From positions 1 through 64,000 of the forward strand of contig SUTQ01000001.1 of NCBI GenBank assembly GCA_015062805.1: a DNA stretch of 64,000 bases, written 5' to 3'. Shown here one piece after another: positions 9,637 to 19,371 of the stretch. Positions within the stretch are counted from its first letter, which is position 1. Each line of letters starts with the position of its first letter. Source of the stretch: Methanosphaera stadtmanae (GTDB lineage: Archaea > Methanobacteriota > Methanobacteria > Methanobacteriales > Methanobacteriaceae). Below the pieces are notes generated by a model. It saw only the letters and a program-made list of their open reading frames with translations, searched no databases and was not told the DNA's origin. A program made the position numbers and the translations under genes.

Positions 9637-10425
9637 TTATTTTAAATATATCTTATAAAATGCATTGGTTGAGAATATTAATGTAAATGCTTCAATTATT
9701 GCTGAAAGTACATTATCTCTAAAGATATAACCCAATAAAAGAACGGTGTTTACTACTATTATTGTAACTATTGCAATACATAATATAAATTTAAAGAATC
9801 TTTTCACACCAATATTTTTTATCACAGTAAATATTTTACGAAAATCCAGTGCATAGCTAATTTTTCCAGTATGATATAGTAATAATTTTCCAATAAAACC
9901 CATAGATGTGAAAAATATGAACAAGAATATGGCAATCAGAACATTTAATTGGATACTGTGAAATAAATTTATTCTCAAATCGAAGGGTATTTGGTTAGCT
10001 AATTCATGAAGAGTCATGAAAGTAGCATTAATATCCATTTTTGAAATGTATTCATTTATATGTGTTAGTCTTGCATAAACTCCTGTTGGGATGATAAAGA
10101 GTGAACTTGTGACAAAAGTTAATAGTAGATAATAAATTGTTACTAGATACTCCTGAATTCCTTCCAATAAATATTTCTTTGGATCTATTTCAATTTCTTC
10201 CTCAAAAACGGCACGATATGTGATATTCATCATTAAACCCAATATTATCATAGTAATTACAGTGTCGCTTATCATCATTAATGGTGTCCAGTTTCCAAGA
10301 TTAATTGAGTATAATGTGTCAGAAATAAATTCACAAAAAATGGATAAGATAATAATCATAATGAATAATTTATACTTTTTAAAGGGTAAATAAACTGAAT
10401 CTAAAATGATATTTCGTATTCTCAT
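9637..10425 (-). CDS. DUF4013-like integral membrane protein
   Basis: A 262-residue protein with about six hydrophobic segments (roughly residues 18-38, 48-68, 94-116, 156-180, 212-232 and 236-256). The overall arrangement resembles DUF4013, a family of archaeal membrane proteins of unknown function that is expanded in Methanobacteriales. It has no recognisable catalytic motif, signal peptide or ligand-binding residues. It is convergent with the YkgJ-like gene, with only 26 bases between the two stops. The family assignment is from overall pattern only. Confidence 0.6.
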   Translation of the reverse strand: MRIRNIILDSVYLPFKKYKLFIMIIILSIFCEFISDTLYSINLGNWTPLMMISDTVITMIILGLMMNITYRAVFEEEIEIDPKKYLLEGIQEYLVTIYYLLLTFVTSSLFIIPTGVYARLTHINEYISKMDINATFMTLHELANQIPFDLRINLFHSIQLNVLIAIFLFIFFTSMGFIGKLLLYHTGKISYALDFRKIFTVIKNIGVKRFFKFILCIAIVTIIVVNTVLLLGYIFRDNVLSAIIEAFTLIFSTNAFYKIYLK

Positions 10426-10742
10426 TAATAATATATTTTTTAAAATAATTATTTAAAATTTGGCTTTCTTTTATCTTTTTAGAATTCATTTTTTCTATGA
10501 ATTAAAAAAATAACCGATATGGCTTTTATTCCTTTCTTTTTATATTGAAGAATTTTTCATGTAGATAAAAAGATATAACTTAAAATTTTTTACTTATATT
10601 TTTTCTCTTAAGAATTTTTGCTCTTTAAAAATCTGTTTTTTCAGGATTTTAAATTATGATTCAAGCATTAAAAAAGATATATAATGTAAATATAATTTAT
10701 ATGTAGTTAAAAATACTCATTAATTTGTTATGGGATGAAAAC
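10426..10742. other. Intergenic region, A+T-rich
   Basis: Between the divergently oriented DUF4013-like gene and the broken secreted-protein gene. It is strongly A+T-rich and contains TATA-like stretches (for example ATAATTTATATG near 10690), so it probably holds both promoters. No open frame or RNA gene was recognised. Confidence 0.4.
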
Positions 10743-11808
10743 ATGAATAAAAGGATAATATCCATTTTAATAATATTATATTTGCTTTGTTATGTGTACT
10801 TTTAACTAGTATTTCCTCTGCAAATGAAACGGATGTTGTTTTGGATGGAATTAATCTTGAAGAAAGTGATACCTCTTCAGATATCTCTTCTGAAAATGAT
10901 GTATCTCAAAATTCAACCTATGATTCTAAATCTGATGAAAGTATTAATCATACTGAAATTAGTTCTGATGAAAATATAACTGACGGTTTTGATAAAGAAG
11001 GTAATGATGTGGTAGTTCCATCAGATCCTGAAAAATTAAGAATATTTAATGTATTAATGAATTTTAATACTCCTAATATGTTAAATAATTTTGCAACGAT
11101 TTTATCAGTTAAGGACAATGTGACTTACTCTGAAGTCATTTCTATTTTAAGGACTGATGATAGAAATCATTTATTTGAAGCTCTTTCTAAGTTAGATCAA
11201 AAGGATTTGGATGAATTCTTTGATTTATTCTTAATAATGAATGATGACGGTTATATTATGGATGATGATTTTAATCAAAATAATTCAAAAGAGATTATTT
11301 CTAAATTATCTAATGTGGATGAGAAATCTCAAGTGTCTGGAAATAAAGTATTACCTTCAGATAATTGTAAATACACACAGCAAACTATGAGGTATCACAG
11401 TAAAGTAAAATATCCTAGATTTACTTATACTCAGATAAGTTCTAAAGATGTGTATGATGATTTTGATGAAGAATATTATGATGAGGTATAAACTATCAAG
11501 GTAAAAAGTATACTTTATATGGTTTCATTAATCATTTGATTAATTTATATGAAAACGGCGAAATATCACTTGATGATTTTTTTTTTAATTCTTTGAAAGA
11601 ATATGATATTGATACATCAAAAATAGTTGTTAATGAAGATGGAAGTATGGATTGGGGTTATTTACATGTATTTGAGCCTTATGATGATGAAAATATGGAA
11701 GATTCAATAGATTCAAATACTAATATTTCTGAAGATACATTAAAAGAAGATAATTCTGATTCTGAGGATTATGAATTTTCTGAGGCAACTAATGAAACAA
11801 AAACTTAA
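10743..11808 (+). pseudogene. Secreted acidic protein gene interrupted by two frameshifts
   Basis: Three reading frames in succession give one coherent protein of about 350 residues. The ATG at 10743 starts a signal peptide (MNKRIISILIIL) that runs into a stop. Shifting frame near 10777-10783 continues as ALLCVLLTSISSANE, a credible signal-peptide end. That frame stops at 11491, but the next frame continues from about 11485 (NYQGKKYTLYGFINHLINLYENG) to 11808. The mature part is rich in Asp, Ser and Asn. Both breaks lie in TATA-like sequence and fit a two-base insertion each. The protein is presumably exported, and no known domain was recognised. It could be a true pseudogene, a phase-variable gene or a product of sequence errors. 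A second start, a TTG at 11536, lies in the last segment but lacks a convincing ribosome-binding site. Confidence 0.65.
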
Positions 11809-12639
11809 GTTTTTTTTTATTTATTTTTTAACTTTTTTTATAAATATTTTTTTATGGTGATATAAGTTTAAAAATATTATTTTGCTGTATTTTAATCATT
11901 TTAATATATTTTTTAGAAGTAAAGCTAAAAAATTCTTTTAAACATTATTCATTTTTATTTGTTCACATTTTTGTACCTTTTTAAAGAATATTACTTCTCA
12001 TTTTAAGAACTTTATTGGTTATTTGTTCATATAATAGGAACAAGATTTCATGTTATTGAACACTTTTTGTGAATAATTAAATAATCATTTTTCACTTTTA
12101 AAAAATACTAATTAATTATTATTTATAAATTTAAAAGATAAATTGATGATTATTTTTTTATTTGATTCTAATTTTTTATTTATTTTATGAAATAATTGTT
12201 TAAACCTCTTTTTGATTATATATTAAAATAATTAGTTAAATAGTTTTATATTTAAATACAAGATTAAATATAATTTTTTAGCATATTTTAATATTATTTG
12301 ATGATTTTTTCTTATTTTTAATTATTATATTTATTTATTTTTTATTAAAAAATATTTTTAACCTTTTTTTATTAATTATTTTTTTCAGGGTTATTTTTTT
12401 GTAAATTAAAATCTGAAAAATTATGGAAAGAAAAATTAACTCTAAAATTATTTTTAAACAAAATAATATAATTAATTATTATTTTATAAAAATATTATAA
12501 ATAATTTTTATGTTTAATCATAGAATGTTTATATAGTATGTGAATAAAAACTATTATTAAATTTATTAAATTTTGGGAAATTATAATATAATTCCAGAAG
12601 ATTATGTAAATTTTTTCTATTAATATAAGAGAGATTAAT
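11809..12639. other. Long A+T-rich intergenic region
   Basis: About 830 bases with no convincing open frame on either strand. A T-tract directly follows the upstream gene. The rest is dominated by A/T runs with scattered TATA-like boxes; the last 100 bases presumably carry the promoter of the DUF3100 gene. No tRNA, repeat array or gene fragment was recognised. Confidence 0.5.
11810..11818 (+). terminator. T-tract terminator after the broken secreted-protein gene
   Basis: An oligo-T run begins two bases after the stop codon and is followed by further T-rich blocks. Archaeal RNA polymerase terminates at such tracts without a hairpin. The assignment is from position and composition only. Confidence 0.45.
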
Positions 12640-13512
12640 ATGCCAGTAAAAACCAAGTATAATTCAGAAATGGATGATCTTAGTGGGGCGTGTAAGGATT
12701 ATAAATTACATCTAACAGTTTTATTATGCATAGTTATAGCAGAATATATTGGAGTAATTTCATTAGATATTGCCGGAATTTCAATAGTATTAATGCCATT
12801 ATTATACTCATTAGTTTTAGCCATAGCATTTTATGTTGCAAAACCCATTTCCTGGATTTCAGAAGAACAATCAGAAAAATCTACAGCAATAATGATGTTG
12901 TTGATTGGGCCATTGTTAGCAAAACTCGCAATTGCTAGTGGTCAAAATATAGGAATTATCTTTAATGCAGGACCTGCAATTTTATTACAGGAAGTTGGTA
13001 ATTTGGGAACAATATTTGCAGCTATGCCTATTGCATTATTATTAGGATTTAAACGTGAAGCAATAGGTATGACTAGTTCCATATGTCGAGAACCACAAAT
13101 GGCTGTAGTAATCGATAAATTTGGTTTTGCATCACCAGAAACTAAAGGATTTTTCACAGTATTCCTAATTGGAACAGTTTTAGGTACTCCATTCATCAGT
13201 TTATTAACAAGTGTACTTGCTTATGTGGTACCATTACATCCATTTGCATATGGTATGGCTTGTGGTATTGGTAGTGCAAGTATGAATGCTGCAGCAGTAG
13301 CATCTTTATCTACAATATATCCACAGTATGCTGTTGAAATGGAAGCATTTAGTGGTATGGCCAATTTAATTGCAATGGTTACTGGGATGTATGTATATAT
13401 TTTTGTTGCTTTGCCATTGACACAACGTTTATACAATATATTGGAACCAATTATAAGCAAGATAACTGATAAAAAATTACAAATTGAAGGGGAAAATGTT
13501 AATGAACTTTAA
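12640..13512 (+). CDS. DUF3100 family membrane protein
   Basis: A 290-residue polytopic membrane protein with roughly eight helices. It matches the DUF3100 family, with glycine- and alanine-rich helices, a cytoplasmic-looking GFKREAIGMTSSICREPQMAVV loop in the middle and an ACGIGSASMNAAAVAS segment near residue 205. The family looks like a transporter, but the substrate is unknown. GAGAG lies eight bases upstream of the ATG. The last codons overlap the start of the small membrane gene that follows, so the two are probably translated together and may form one complex. A long non-coding stretch precedes the pair. Confidence 0.7.
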   Translation: MPVKTKYNSEMDDLSGACKDYKLHLTVLLCIVIAEYIGVISLDIAGISIVLMPLLYSLVLAIAFYVAKPISWISEEQSEKSTAIMMLLIGPLLAKLAIASGQNIGIIFNAGPAILLQEVGNLGTIFAAMPIALLLGFKREAIGMTSSICREPQMAVVIDKFGFASPETKGFFTVFLIGTVLGTPFISLLTSVLAYVVPLHPFAYGMACGIGSASMNAAAVASLSTIYPQYAVEMEAFSGMANLIAMVTGMYVYIFVALPLTQRLYNILEPIISKITDKKLQIEGENVNEL

Positions 13513-13969
13513 TTTATCAGTATCTACAGTTATAGAATGGATTGGGATTTTGTTGATTTTTTCAATCATGACGGCTATTGGAAATTATGTGGGTTTCCAA
13601 TATCCTCTCCAAGAGGCATTAATCGGAATGTTTATCCTATGTTTCATCTCCCTTCTAGGATTAATTATAGAAAAAATATTGCCATGGAATGTCCCTTCAA
13701 TTCTTTACATAAGTATTATAGGTTTATTGATTGCTCTGCCATGGTCGCCAGTTTCAGCACCAGTAATATATTACACATCAAAGGTTGATTTGATATCTAT
13801 TACCGCTATTCTTTTAGCTTATGCGGGTATTGCGATGGGTAAAGATTTAAAGGACTTCAAAAAGGTTGGAATTAAAGGTATTATAGTTACCTGTTTTGTA
13901 ATATTTGGTACATATTTCGCATCAGCTCTTATTGCACAAGTTGTATTATCTTACACTGGAATGATATGA
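13502..13969 (+). CDS. Small membrane partner of the DUF3100 protein
   Basis: A 155-residue protein with four to five transmembrane helices and short loops, ending in a helix at the C-terminus. The ATG at 13502 is chosen because GAAGGGG lies nine bases upstream; it overlaps the end of the DUF3100 gene by 11 bases. The conserved-looking LAYAGIAMGKDLKDFKK segment near residue 112 resembles a re-entrant or cytoplasmic loop of a permease. I do not recognise the family with certainty. The tight overlap suggests a two-subunit membrane system with the upstream protein. Confidence 0.6.
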   Translation: MNFNLSVSTVIEWIGILLIFSIMTAIGNYVGFQYPLQEALIGMFILCFISLLGLIIEKILPWNVPSILYISIIGLLIALPWSPVSAPVIYYTSKVDLISITAILLAYAGIAMGKDLKDFKKVGIKGIIVTCFVIFGTYFASALIAQVVLSYTGMI

Positions 13970-14079
13970 ATAAATCAATAAATGTTTGTTCATGTTTCTT
14001 TTTTTAATTTTTTTTTTATATGAAATTAACTTATTATATCAACAATAGATTAATGGACATTATTATTGGGGGGAAAGAT

Positions 14080-14679
14080 ATGAACGATTCTAATGATTTG
14101 GAATGGGATTCTAAATTAAAAGTTTTCACGGAAATATTTGATTATTTCGAAGAAGATTATCAAAATTATGGTTATGATCCAACACCATATGTTGTCTTGG
14201 AAAAACTAGTGAAATTAAATTTAATTAAAAAAGAAGATGTTGTTGTGGATTATGGTTGTGGAAAAGGAAGAATAGGATTCTTCTTGAATAATCAGATAGG
14301 ATGTAAAGTAATAGGTGTGGATCATAGTGAAAGATTACTTAAAGTAGCTAATAAGAACTTAGAACGTTATGGTGATAACGGAGAAATCTTTTTTGTACAT
14401 TCTAAAGCTGAGGAATATGTTCCTGATGAAGCAAATATTTTTTATTTTTTCAATCCATTCTCTACAAAGATATTCCGACAAGTATTACGGAGAATTGAAG
14501 AATCAAATGAAAGAAATCCTAGGGAAATTCTAATTTTTTTCTATTATTCTACAATTGAATATATTACTTATTTACCGACAGAAGCAAGGTTGGAACTAGT
14601 TAAATCAGTACATTTTAGTGAAGAAGTAATACTTGATCGAGTTCCAGCTAAACTGGATATCTTTCGGTTAAAATTATAG
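14080..14679 (+). CDS. Class I SAM-dependent methyltransferase
   Basis: A 199-residue soluble protein with the SAM-binding motif VVDYGCGKGRIGFFL near residue 50 and an acidic residue at the end of strand 2 (GVDHSE). In place of the usual motif IV the sequence reads FYFFNPFS near 130, as in some archaeal and Firmicute methyltransferases of unknown substrate. The ATG at 14080 has a run of G (GGGGGG) nine bases upstream and is preferred over ATGs at 14020 and 14053. It is an isolated gene between non-coding stretches. The substrate cannot be deduced. Confidence 0.7.
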   Translation: MNDSNDLEWDSKLKVFTEIFDYFEEDYQNYGYDPTPYVVLEKLVKLNLIKKEDVVVDYGCGKGRIGFFLNNQIGCKVIGVDHSERLLKVANKNLERYGDNGEIFFVHSKAEEYVPDEANIFYFFNPFSTKIFRQVLRRIEESNERNPREILIFFYYSTIEYITYLPTEARLELVKSVHFSEEVILDRVPAKLDIFRLKL

Positions 14680-15167
14680 AAAAAAATTAAAAAGAGATTT
14701 TAAAAATTGGTGATATTTTTTTGCTCTTTGTAATATCGTCAAGATATGGTTTATTATGAATATTTAGTATAGTATCGTAGTCAGTAATAATGTAAACATC
14801 ATCACTTGTTGAACTTTTACTTGATAATCTTCCATCGTATGTTTGTGGTTGGTTGATTATTTTGTTTAAAAATAGTAAATTTCCAATATTACTATATGGT
14901 TGTAGTTAAAACTATGACCATTTTTTTATTCCACATTAATTTTTCATTCTTTTTCTCATAATTTAGAGTTTATTTTTTTTCATTTATATTGAAGTTTATC
15001 TAACTTTTTTAATTCATAAACTATTGTGAATTATGGATTTTAAAGGTTCTTTCATAAAATTAAATACATCAGTTAATCATATTAAAGTATATACTATGAA
15101 AAAACCATAAAAAATAATTTACTATAATAATTAAAATTTTAAATCTATTATGTTGTTGGGTGATAAA
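14680..15167. other. Intergenic region with a gene remnant
   Basis: This stretch separates the methyltransferase from pyruvate kinase. Its first 220 bases contain a minus-strand coding remnant listed separately. The rest is A+T-rich, with a TATA-like region before the pyruvate kinase start. No RNA gene was recognised. Confidence 0.45.
14687..14905 (-). pseudogene. Coding remnant of an unknown gene
   Basis: On the minus strand a stop-to-stop frame of about 72 codons has protein-like composition (for example TYDGRLSSKSSTSDDVY and ILNIHNKPYLDDITKSKK) but no start codon in an acceptable position. The surrounding frames look non-coding. It is most likely the 3' end of a deleted gene. I do not recognise the family. 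Confidence 0.4.
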
Positions 15168-16571
15168 GTGAAAAAAACGAAAATTATATGTAGTGTGGGT
15201 CCGGCATCTGATTCTGTAGAAGTAATGAATGAAATGGTTAAAAAAGGCATGGATTGTGCACGTATTAATCTTAGTCATGCTACAAAAGAGGGGATACTGA
15301 AAACAATAGATGTTATTAGAGAAGTACGTAAAGCATCTAATGTGCCTGTATCTATCATGTATGATACTAAAGGACCAGAATTCAGGACTTTAAAATTCAA
15401 ACATGGTGGTGTGACTCTTCAAAAAGATGATACGATTAAAATGAGTAAAAGTTGCATTATTGGTAATGAAAATGAATTTGGAATTAATCATAATGAAGCT
15501 ATTGATTTTATAAAAAAAGGGGATAAAATACTTATAGATAATGCATTACTTGAATTGGAAGTAATTGAAAAGGAAGATGATTTTCTTGTTTTGAAAGCTT
15601 TAGGGGAGGGTAAGATTCAAAACAATAAAACAATTAATGTTCCCGGCGTTGATTTAAAATTAGATTTTATTAGTGAAGTAGATAAAAAGGACATCACTTT
15701 TGCTGCCAAACATGCTTGTGATTATTTGGCATTATCCTTTGTAAATACAAAAGAAGATGTTATTGAAGCTCGTAAAATCATTCAAGAGGCGGGAGGTGAT
15801 GCTCTTATCATTTCGAAGATTGAAAGTCGTATGGCTATTGAAAATATTGATGAAATCATCGATGAATCTGATGGGGTTATGGTAGCTCGTGGAGATTTGG
15901 GAGTGGAAGTTTCATTAGAAAAATTACCCATGCTTCAAAAGAACATCATTAAAAAATGTCGGGAGAAGGGAAAGTTTGCCATTGTTGCTACCGAAATGTT
16001 GGCTTCCATGTATGAAAATCCAAGACCTACAAGGGCAGAGGTATCTGATGTGGCCAATGCAATATTGGATGGTACTGATTGTGTGATGTTGTCTGGAGAA
16101 ACTACTGTTGGAAAATATCCAATTGAATCTGTAGTAATTATGAGTCGGATATGCGAATATGTTGAATCAACAATTGATTATACAAAGCATATTGCCTACA
16201 AAGGAACAATAGGTGTTAGTGATACTATTGCAAAACTGGTTGTGGATGCTGTTGAATACTCTGACATTAAAGCTGTAGTTACACCTACTTTAACAGGTTC
16301 ATCAGCACGAAAGATTAGTAACTTGAGACCAAACACAACAATATTAGCTTGTTGTCCATCCAATCACATTGCAGAGAAGGTTGTTCTAAATTTTGGCGTT
16401 AAAACTACTATAACTAAAATATATGAAAATACAGATGAGATGATTGAAAATTCCAGAAAAATAGCTCAAAAAGAATTTAATTTAAATAAAGAGGATTTAA
16501 TAGTGGTTACTGGAGGATTTCCATTAGGTAAGGCAGAGGAAACTAATGATATTAGGATTGTTGAAATATAA
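15168..16571 (+). CDS. pyk: Pyruvate kinase
   Basis: Converts phosphoenolpyruvate and ADP to pyruvate and ATP in the cytoplasm. Family blocks visible are the opening KKTKIICSVGPAS, the ARINLSHA segment near residue 32, the active-site block with ISKIES, DGVMVARGDLGVE (around 245) and ATEMLASM with PRPTRAEVSDVANA. The C-terminal allosteric domain begins near 345. The GTG at 15168 is chosen because GGTGAT lies exactly three bases upstream, the same arrangement as at cimA; an ATG at 15150 would add six residues. The length of 467 is normal. It is a single gene followed by a T-rich stretch. Confidence 0.9.
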   Translation: MKKTKIICSVGPASDSVEVMNEMVKKGMDCARINLSHATKEGILKTIDVIREVRKASNVPVSIMYDTKGPEFRTLKFKHGGVTLQKDDTIKMSKSCIIGNENEFGINHNEAIDFIKKGDKILIDNALLELEVIEKEDDFLVLKALGEGKIQNNKTINVPGVDLKLDFISEVDKKDITFAAKHACDYLALSFVNTKEDVIEARKIIQEAGGDALIISKIESRMAIENIDEIIDESDGVMVARGDLGVEVSLEKLPMLQKNIIKKCREKGKFAIVATEMLASMYENPRPTRAEVSDVANAILDGTDCVMLSGETTVGKYPIESVVIMSRICEYVESTIDYTKHIAYKGTIGVSDTIAKLVVDAVEYSDIKAVVTPTLTGSSARKISNLRPNTTILACCPSNHIAEKVVLNFGVKTTITKIYENTDEMIENSRKIAQKEFNLNKEDLIVVTGGFPLGKAEETNDIRIVEI

Positions 16572-16786
16572 GGAAAATTGTGGATTGTCAAAAATTGTAT
16601 AATCCTCTTTTTTTCTCTAAGGAACTTTTATTCATTTTTTTTATTTGATAAGAATAGTTTTCAAAGTTTTTTAAGAGTTAATTACTATATTGGTGATATT
16701 TCAAAATATCATGTTTCGGTTGGTTAAGAATATGGTTAAAAAAAAATGATTTTAAAATATTTACGAGGAAAAAGAGTTTCACAGTA

Positions 16787-17473
16787 TCAATACAACTCTT
16801 TAACGTCGTATACTTTAAATTCAGATACTTCCTCTAGGCTTGTAACGGCTAACTTGTAATCTTCAATATTAAACAGCTTTAACTTTAAATTGTCCAAATC
16901 TATACTTCGATTATTGTTTTTTCTCATTTGTTTGAGTGTTTTGTCTTTATTTTTCAAGAGAACATTTATGTCTTCATATTCAATGTTGATGTTAAATTCA
17001 TTTAGTTCTAGGTTAAATCCCAGACTGGTGTATTTCATGAAGCTTTCCTTCAGTACCCAGTATTTGAAGAATTCATCCTCTTTGTCGGATGATTTTGTAA
17101 TCTTTTCATATTCTTCATCATAGAAGTAGTGTTTTGCAATGTTCAAGTCAATGTTCTTATCAACGTATTCTATGTCAATGCCTACATTTTTATTGGATAA
17201 AGCACATGCAACTATTTCCTTGCTGTGACTAATATTGAATTCAATGTCATGGTTTATGATGTATGGCTTGTGGTAGTAATCTTCATCATATTCAGGGGAG
17301 GAAATGTCTTCTTCAGATAACATTTTATTCAACAGCAGTTGGGCTCCACAAGATAGCTTTTTATCCTTCAAGAAACGGTATTTGCTGACTTTTTTCTGCC
17401 TTTTTTTTGAAACTTTTTTTATTGCTTTTTCAAGTTCCAAATCTTTGACGTTGCATATGGCTATTTTTATCAT
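16787..17473 (-). CDS. 4'-phosphopantetheinyl transferase, Sfp type
   Basis: Predicted to transfer the phosphopantetheine arm from coenzyme A to a serine of a carrier protein. The diagnostic motifs are present: NISHSKEIVAC (80-90), GIDIEY with Asp100 and Glu102 as magnesium ligands, and WVLKESFMK (139-147) with Lys142, Glu143 and Lys147. The ATG at 17473 has GGGAAG upstream. The length of 228 residues is right for Sfp-like enzymes. No carrier-protein, polyketide or nonribosomal peptide synthetase gene is in the window, so the substrate is elsewhere or lost. Related Methanobrevibacter genomes carry such enzymes near peptide synthetase genes together with RsbU-type phosphatases (from memory), and a broken RsbU-type gene is the divergent neighbour here. 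Confidence 0.8.
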   Translation of the reverse strand: MIKIAICNVKDLELEKAIKKVSKKRQKKVSKYRFLKDKKLSCGAQLLLNKMLSEEDISSPEYDEDYYHKPYIINHDIEFNISHSKEIVACALSNKNVGIDIEYVDKNIDLNIAKHYFYDEEYEKITKSSDKEDEFFKYWVLKESFMKYTSLGFNLELNEFNINIEYEDINVLLKNKDKTLKQMRKNNNRSIDLDNLKLKLFNIEDYKLAVTSLEEVSEFKVYDVKELY

Positions 17474-17602
17474 ACTTCTTCCCAATTTTCAATCATTGTT
17501 TGCTATTATTTATTTTCTTACATTTTTATAATGATTATTATTATTTTGTCAATAATGAGAACTTCATGGATTACCAATCAATTCAAATATTGAAGAAGTT
17601 AT

Positions 17603-19361
17603 GTGATTTTTATCGCAGGTTTATTCTTTGGCCCTTATGGAGCATTGGGTGCCGTAGTGGCCAATATAATATGTGACCTTGTTAGGGGATACTATGTTCC
17701 GGCAGTGATTTTATCTGCAATAGTCAATTTTATACTTTCGTATCTTGCATATAAGTTATGGTATTCCCGTGATTTCAAATTGCTTCCAGTTACAAAACCC
17801 AGGTTAATTAATCTAAGCAATCTGATTTATCTAATACTCATGGCTTTTGTTTGTTCAGTATTTTATGCGCTGTTTATACTTAATATGGTAGAAATATTTT
17901 ATCCAAATGTAGTTGATTTTCACTTTCTGGCATTGAGATATTTCGTGAATTTCGTGAATTTTTCATTATTGTTTAGTATGATTTTAATGATAATTTCACG
18001 GTATAATGATTTCTCATACACCCCTAAAACTGTGGATAAACAAGATACTAAGTTATATTCGATGTTATTTGTCATAATCAGCGTCATTACGTTAATATTT
18101 ATAATACTTAACCATATTCTTGGAATGAACATGGCATTATCTAGTCGAAATAATTGGATTGCTAATATTACTATGTGTTTATAATGGAAAACCGATAATA
18201 AAAATAGCCAAAATAGATTATACCTCGATTCCTGAAAAGATAATGATTAGCTTTATCCTACTGTCATTTATAATAGTTATATTTGATAGGTTGATTATAC
18301 TTTCGCCATTACCGGATATGGTGTATCATTTAATTTTCGGTATATCTGAGAATCAAATGGATTTGCTCTTATTACAAGTGTTGGATTTGAGTATTTTTGC
18401 ATTTGCCATACCTTCTATGTTATTACTGGGATATATTGAAAGGAAACTAATTAAGCCTGTAATGTCCTTTTCAAAGATAGAGGGCTTTATCCATGAAAAC
18501 GAAAAAATAGAGTCCGAAGGATTGCTCAAAATCTACTCCGATTATCTGGATAATGATGATGAGATGGGAATTCTATCACGCAGTTACACTAATTTAATCA
18601 AGAACAATAATAACTATATCGAAAACGTTAAATCATTGGAAAGTGAAAAGGAGAGAATTAACACGGAACTCAACATTGCCCACAAGATACAGGAAGCCAT
18701 GTTGCCAAAGAAATCAATAAACAATGATTCATTAATACTGGAATGGTTCTGCAAGCCTGCAAGGGAAGTTGGTGGAGATTTCTATGACTTCTATGAATTG
18801 GATGATGAAAATACCATGATTATGATTGGTGATGCATCTGGTAAGGGAGTGCCAGCAGCAATATTTACCACAATTATACAAAACTTAATAAAGTTATTTA
18901 TGAAAAACGAATTGGATCCGGCCAAGGTACTGTGTGACATAAATAATCAAATATGTGAAAACAATCCCGAAATGATGTTCATTACACTGTTTTTGGGAAT
19001 ATATAATAAAAAAACTCATAAGTTAACATATGCAAATGCAGGACATAATCCTCCTCTAATAAAGGAAGATAAATATAAGTTACTTGAAGTTGCTTCAGAA
19101 ATAGTTTTGGGTGTTTTAGAAGATTATGAATTTAAAAATCATGAAATGGAAATTCGACAAGAACTAATATTGTATACTGACGGAATCACAGATGCACAGA
19201 ACAAGGAACATGAGCTTTATGGTGAAAAAAGATTAATTAATTTCCTAAATTATCATGAACATGATGAAATCATGGATGGATTAATCAAAGAGGTAAATGA
19301 ATTTACCAATGGTGAAGAACAATTTGATGATATGACTCTATTGTTAATGCATATAAAGTAA
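17603..19361 (+). pseudogene. Membrane-bound RsbU/SpoIIE-type serine phosphatase, frameshifted
   Basis: A PP2C-type phosphatase split into two overlapping frames. The first (17603-18184) gives five or so membrane helices with the segment GPYGALGAVVANIICDL. The second (from about 18165) continues in another frame through two more helices, a linker and a complete SpoIIE/RsbU catalytic domain: GGDFYD, GDASGKG, YANAGHNPP, YTDGITDAQ and a final FDDMTLL. All metal-binding aspartates are present. The break is near 18165, where frame 2 ends ITMCL and frame 0 gives LILLCVYNG, an obvious continuation of the helix. The 5' end also seems short: a stop lies just before the GTG at 17603. Such phosphatases normally act on anti-sigma-factor antagonists. 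It is divergent from the phosphopantetheinyl transferase gene. Confidence 0.75.
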
Positions 19362-19371
19362 TAATTAATTT

